From: Lentisphaerota bacterium
Lineage (GTDB): Bacteria; Verrucomicrobiota; Kiritimatiellia; JAAZAB01
DNA length: 8,446 nucleotides
Direction of reading: 5' to 3'
Assembly (NCBI GenBank): GCA_016182435.1
Contig: JACPGN010000031.1
Span: forward strand, 1-8,446
The notes below the pieces were generated by a model. That model was not told the DNA's origin. It saw nothing but the letters and a program-made list of their open reading frames with translations, and did no database searches. This document shows positions 8,156 to 8,446 of the stretch, one piece after another. How positions within the stretch are numbered: the stretch's first letter is position 1; every line of letters begins with the position of its first letter. The position numbers and the translations under genes are program-made.

Positions 8156-8203
8156 ACATAACCGACCTTCGACCTGGTTATTGCAACTATGCAGTCGCCG
8201 CCC

Positions 8204-8446
8204 TTACATACTGAAGCGCGCGCCGAGATACAACTCCCGACTGAGCTTGTCGTCAATCAGAAACTGGCTGGTGCCCTCGCGCAGCACTTTGCCATCGCAA
8301 ATCAGATAGGCGCGATCCACGATGGTCAGGGTTTCGCGCACGTTGTGGTCGGTAATCAGAATCCCCAGGCCGCGCGCTTTTAAGTCGCGAATAATGCCCT
8401 GCACATCTTCCACCGCCAGCGGGTCCACGCCGCTGAAAGGCTCGTC
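8204..8446 (-). CDS. lptB: LptB, LPS export ABC-transporter ATPase (5' part beyond the window)
   Basis: LptB is the cytoplasmic ATPase that drives LPS extraction with LptF and LptG. Only the last 80 residues are in the window. The frame enters at the right edge as DEPFSGVDPLAVEDVQ, which is the end of the Walker B motif (Asp-Glu) and the D-loop in the form characteristic of LptB. ITDHNVRETLTIVDRAYLICDGKVL follows, with the H-loop histidine in TDHNVRETL and the usual GKVLREGT segment. The protein ends DDKLSRELYLGARFSM before TAA at 8204, a typical LptB tail. A GTG near 8428 is the Val of SGVDP, not a start. A permease partner gene of the LptF/LptG family lies about 7 kb downstream on the same strand. 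Confidence 0.95.
   Translation of the reverse strand, partial: DEPFSGVDPLAVEDVQGIIRDLKARGLGILITDHNVRETLTIVDRAYLICDGKVLREGTSQFLIDDKLSRELYLGARFSM

Overview
The window reads as a GC-rich chromosomal segment from a diderm bacterium with lipopolysaccharide. Every convincing gene lies on the minus strand. In transcription order (right to left) they are: the end of lptB, hpf, hprK, the HPr gene (ptsH), ptsI, metK, ahcY, and an LptF/LptG-type permease that runs off the left edge. HPr kinase together with HPr, enzyme I and Lpt genes, plus a metK-ahcY pair, fits the Planctomycetes-Verrucomicrobia-Chlamydiae-type lineages (Kiritimatiellota, Lentisphaerota, Verrucomicrobiota or Omnitrophota). That placement is an inference from gene content and general memory, not from a search.

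Right part (about 6.4-8.4 kb): the C-terminal 80 residues of the LPS-export ATPase LptB, a short ribosome hibernation factor, HPr kinase/phosphorylase, and HPr. The hprK stop overlaps the HPr start by four bases. Between lptB and hpf, where many bacteria carry rpoN, there is only a repeat element.

Middle (about 3.1-6.3 kb): enzyme I of the phosphotransferase system, then S-adenosylmethionine synthetase. No sugar permease (EII) is present in the window, so HPrK/HPr/EI may act mainly as a regulatory relay; this is inferred from local context only.

Left part (1-3.0 kb): adenosylhomocysteinase, which completes the SAM-use cycle with metK, and then the permease. Its region between the jellyroll and the fourth membrane helix is unusually long.

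The gaps are more unusual than the genes. All four gaps of more than 100 bases are filled with inverted-repeat elements. A two-copy fold-back element lies at 4241-4412 and 8039-8155; its first copy sits where the metK start codon should be. A different fold-back element (2966-3047) runs right up to the ahcY start. The ptsH-ptsI gap holds ATGGTTA-type repeats and a perfect GC hairpin, and the ahcY-permease gap holds three stacked inverted repeats. No hairpin followed by a clear U-run on the minus strand was found, so the cluster may be read through as long transcripts. No CRISPR array, tRNA, rRNA, transposase or recognisable riboswitch was seen, and no clearly novel multi-gene system is evident.
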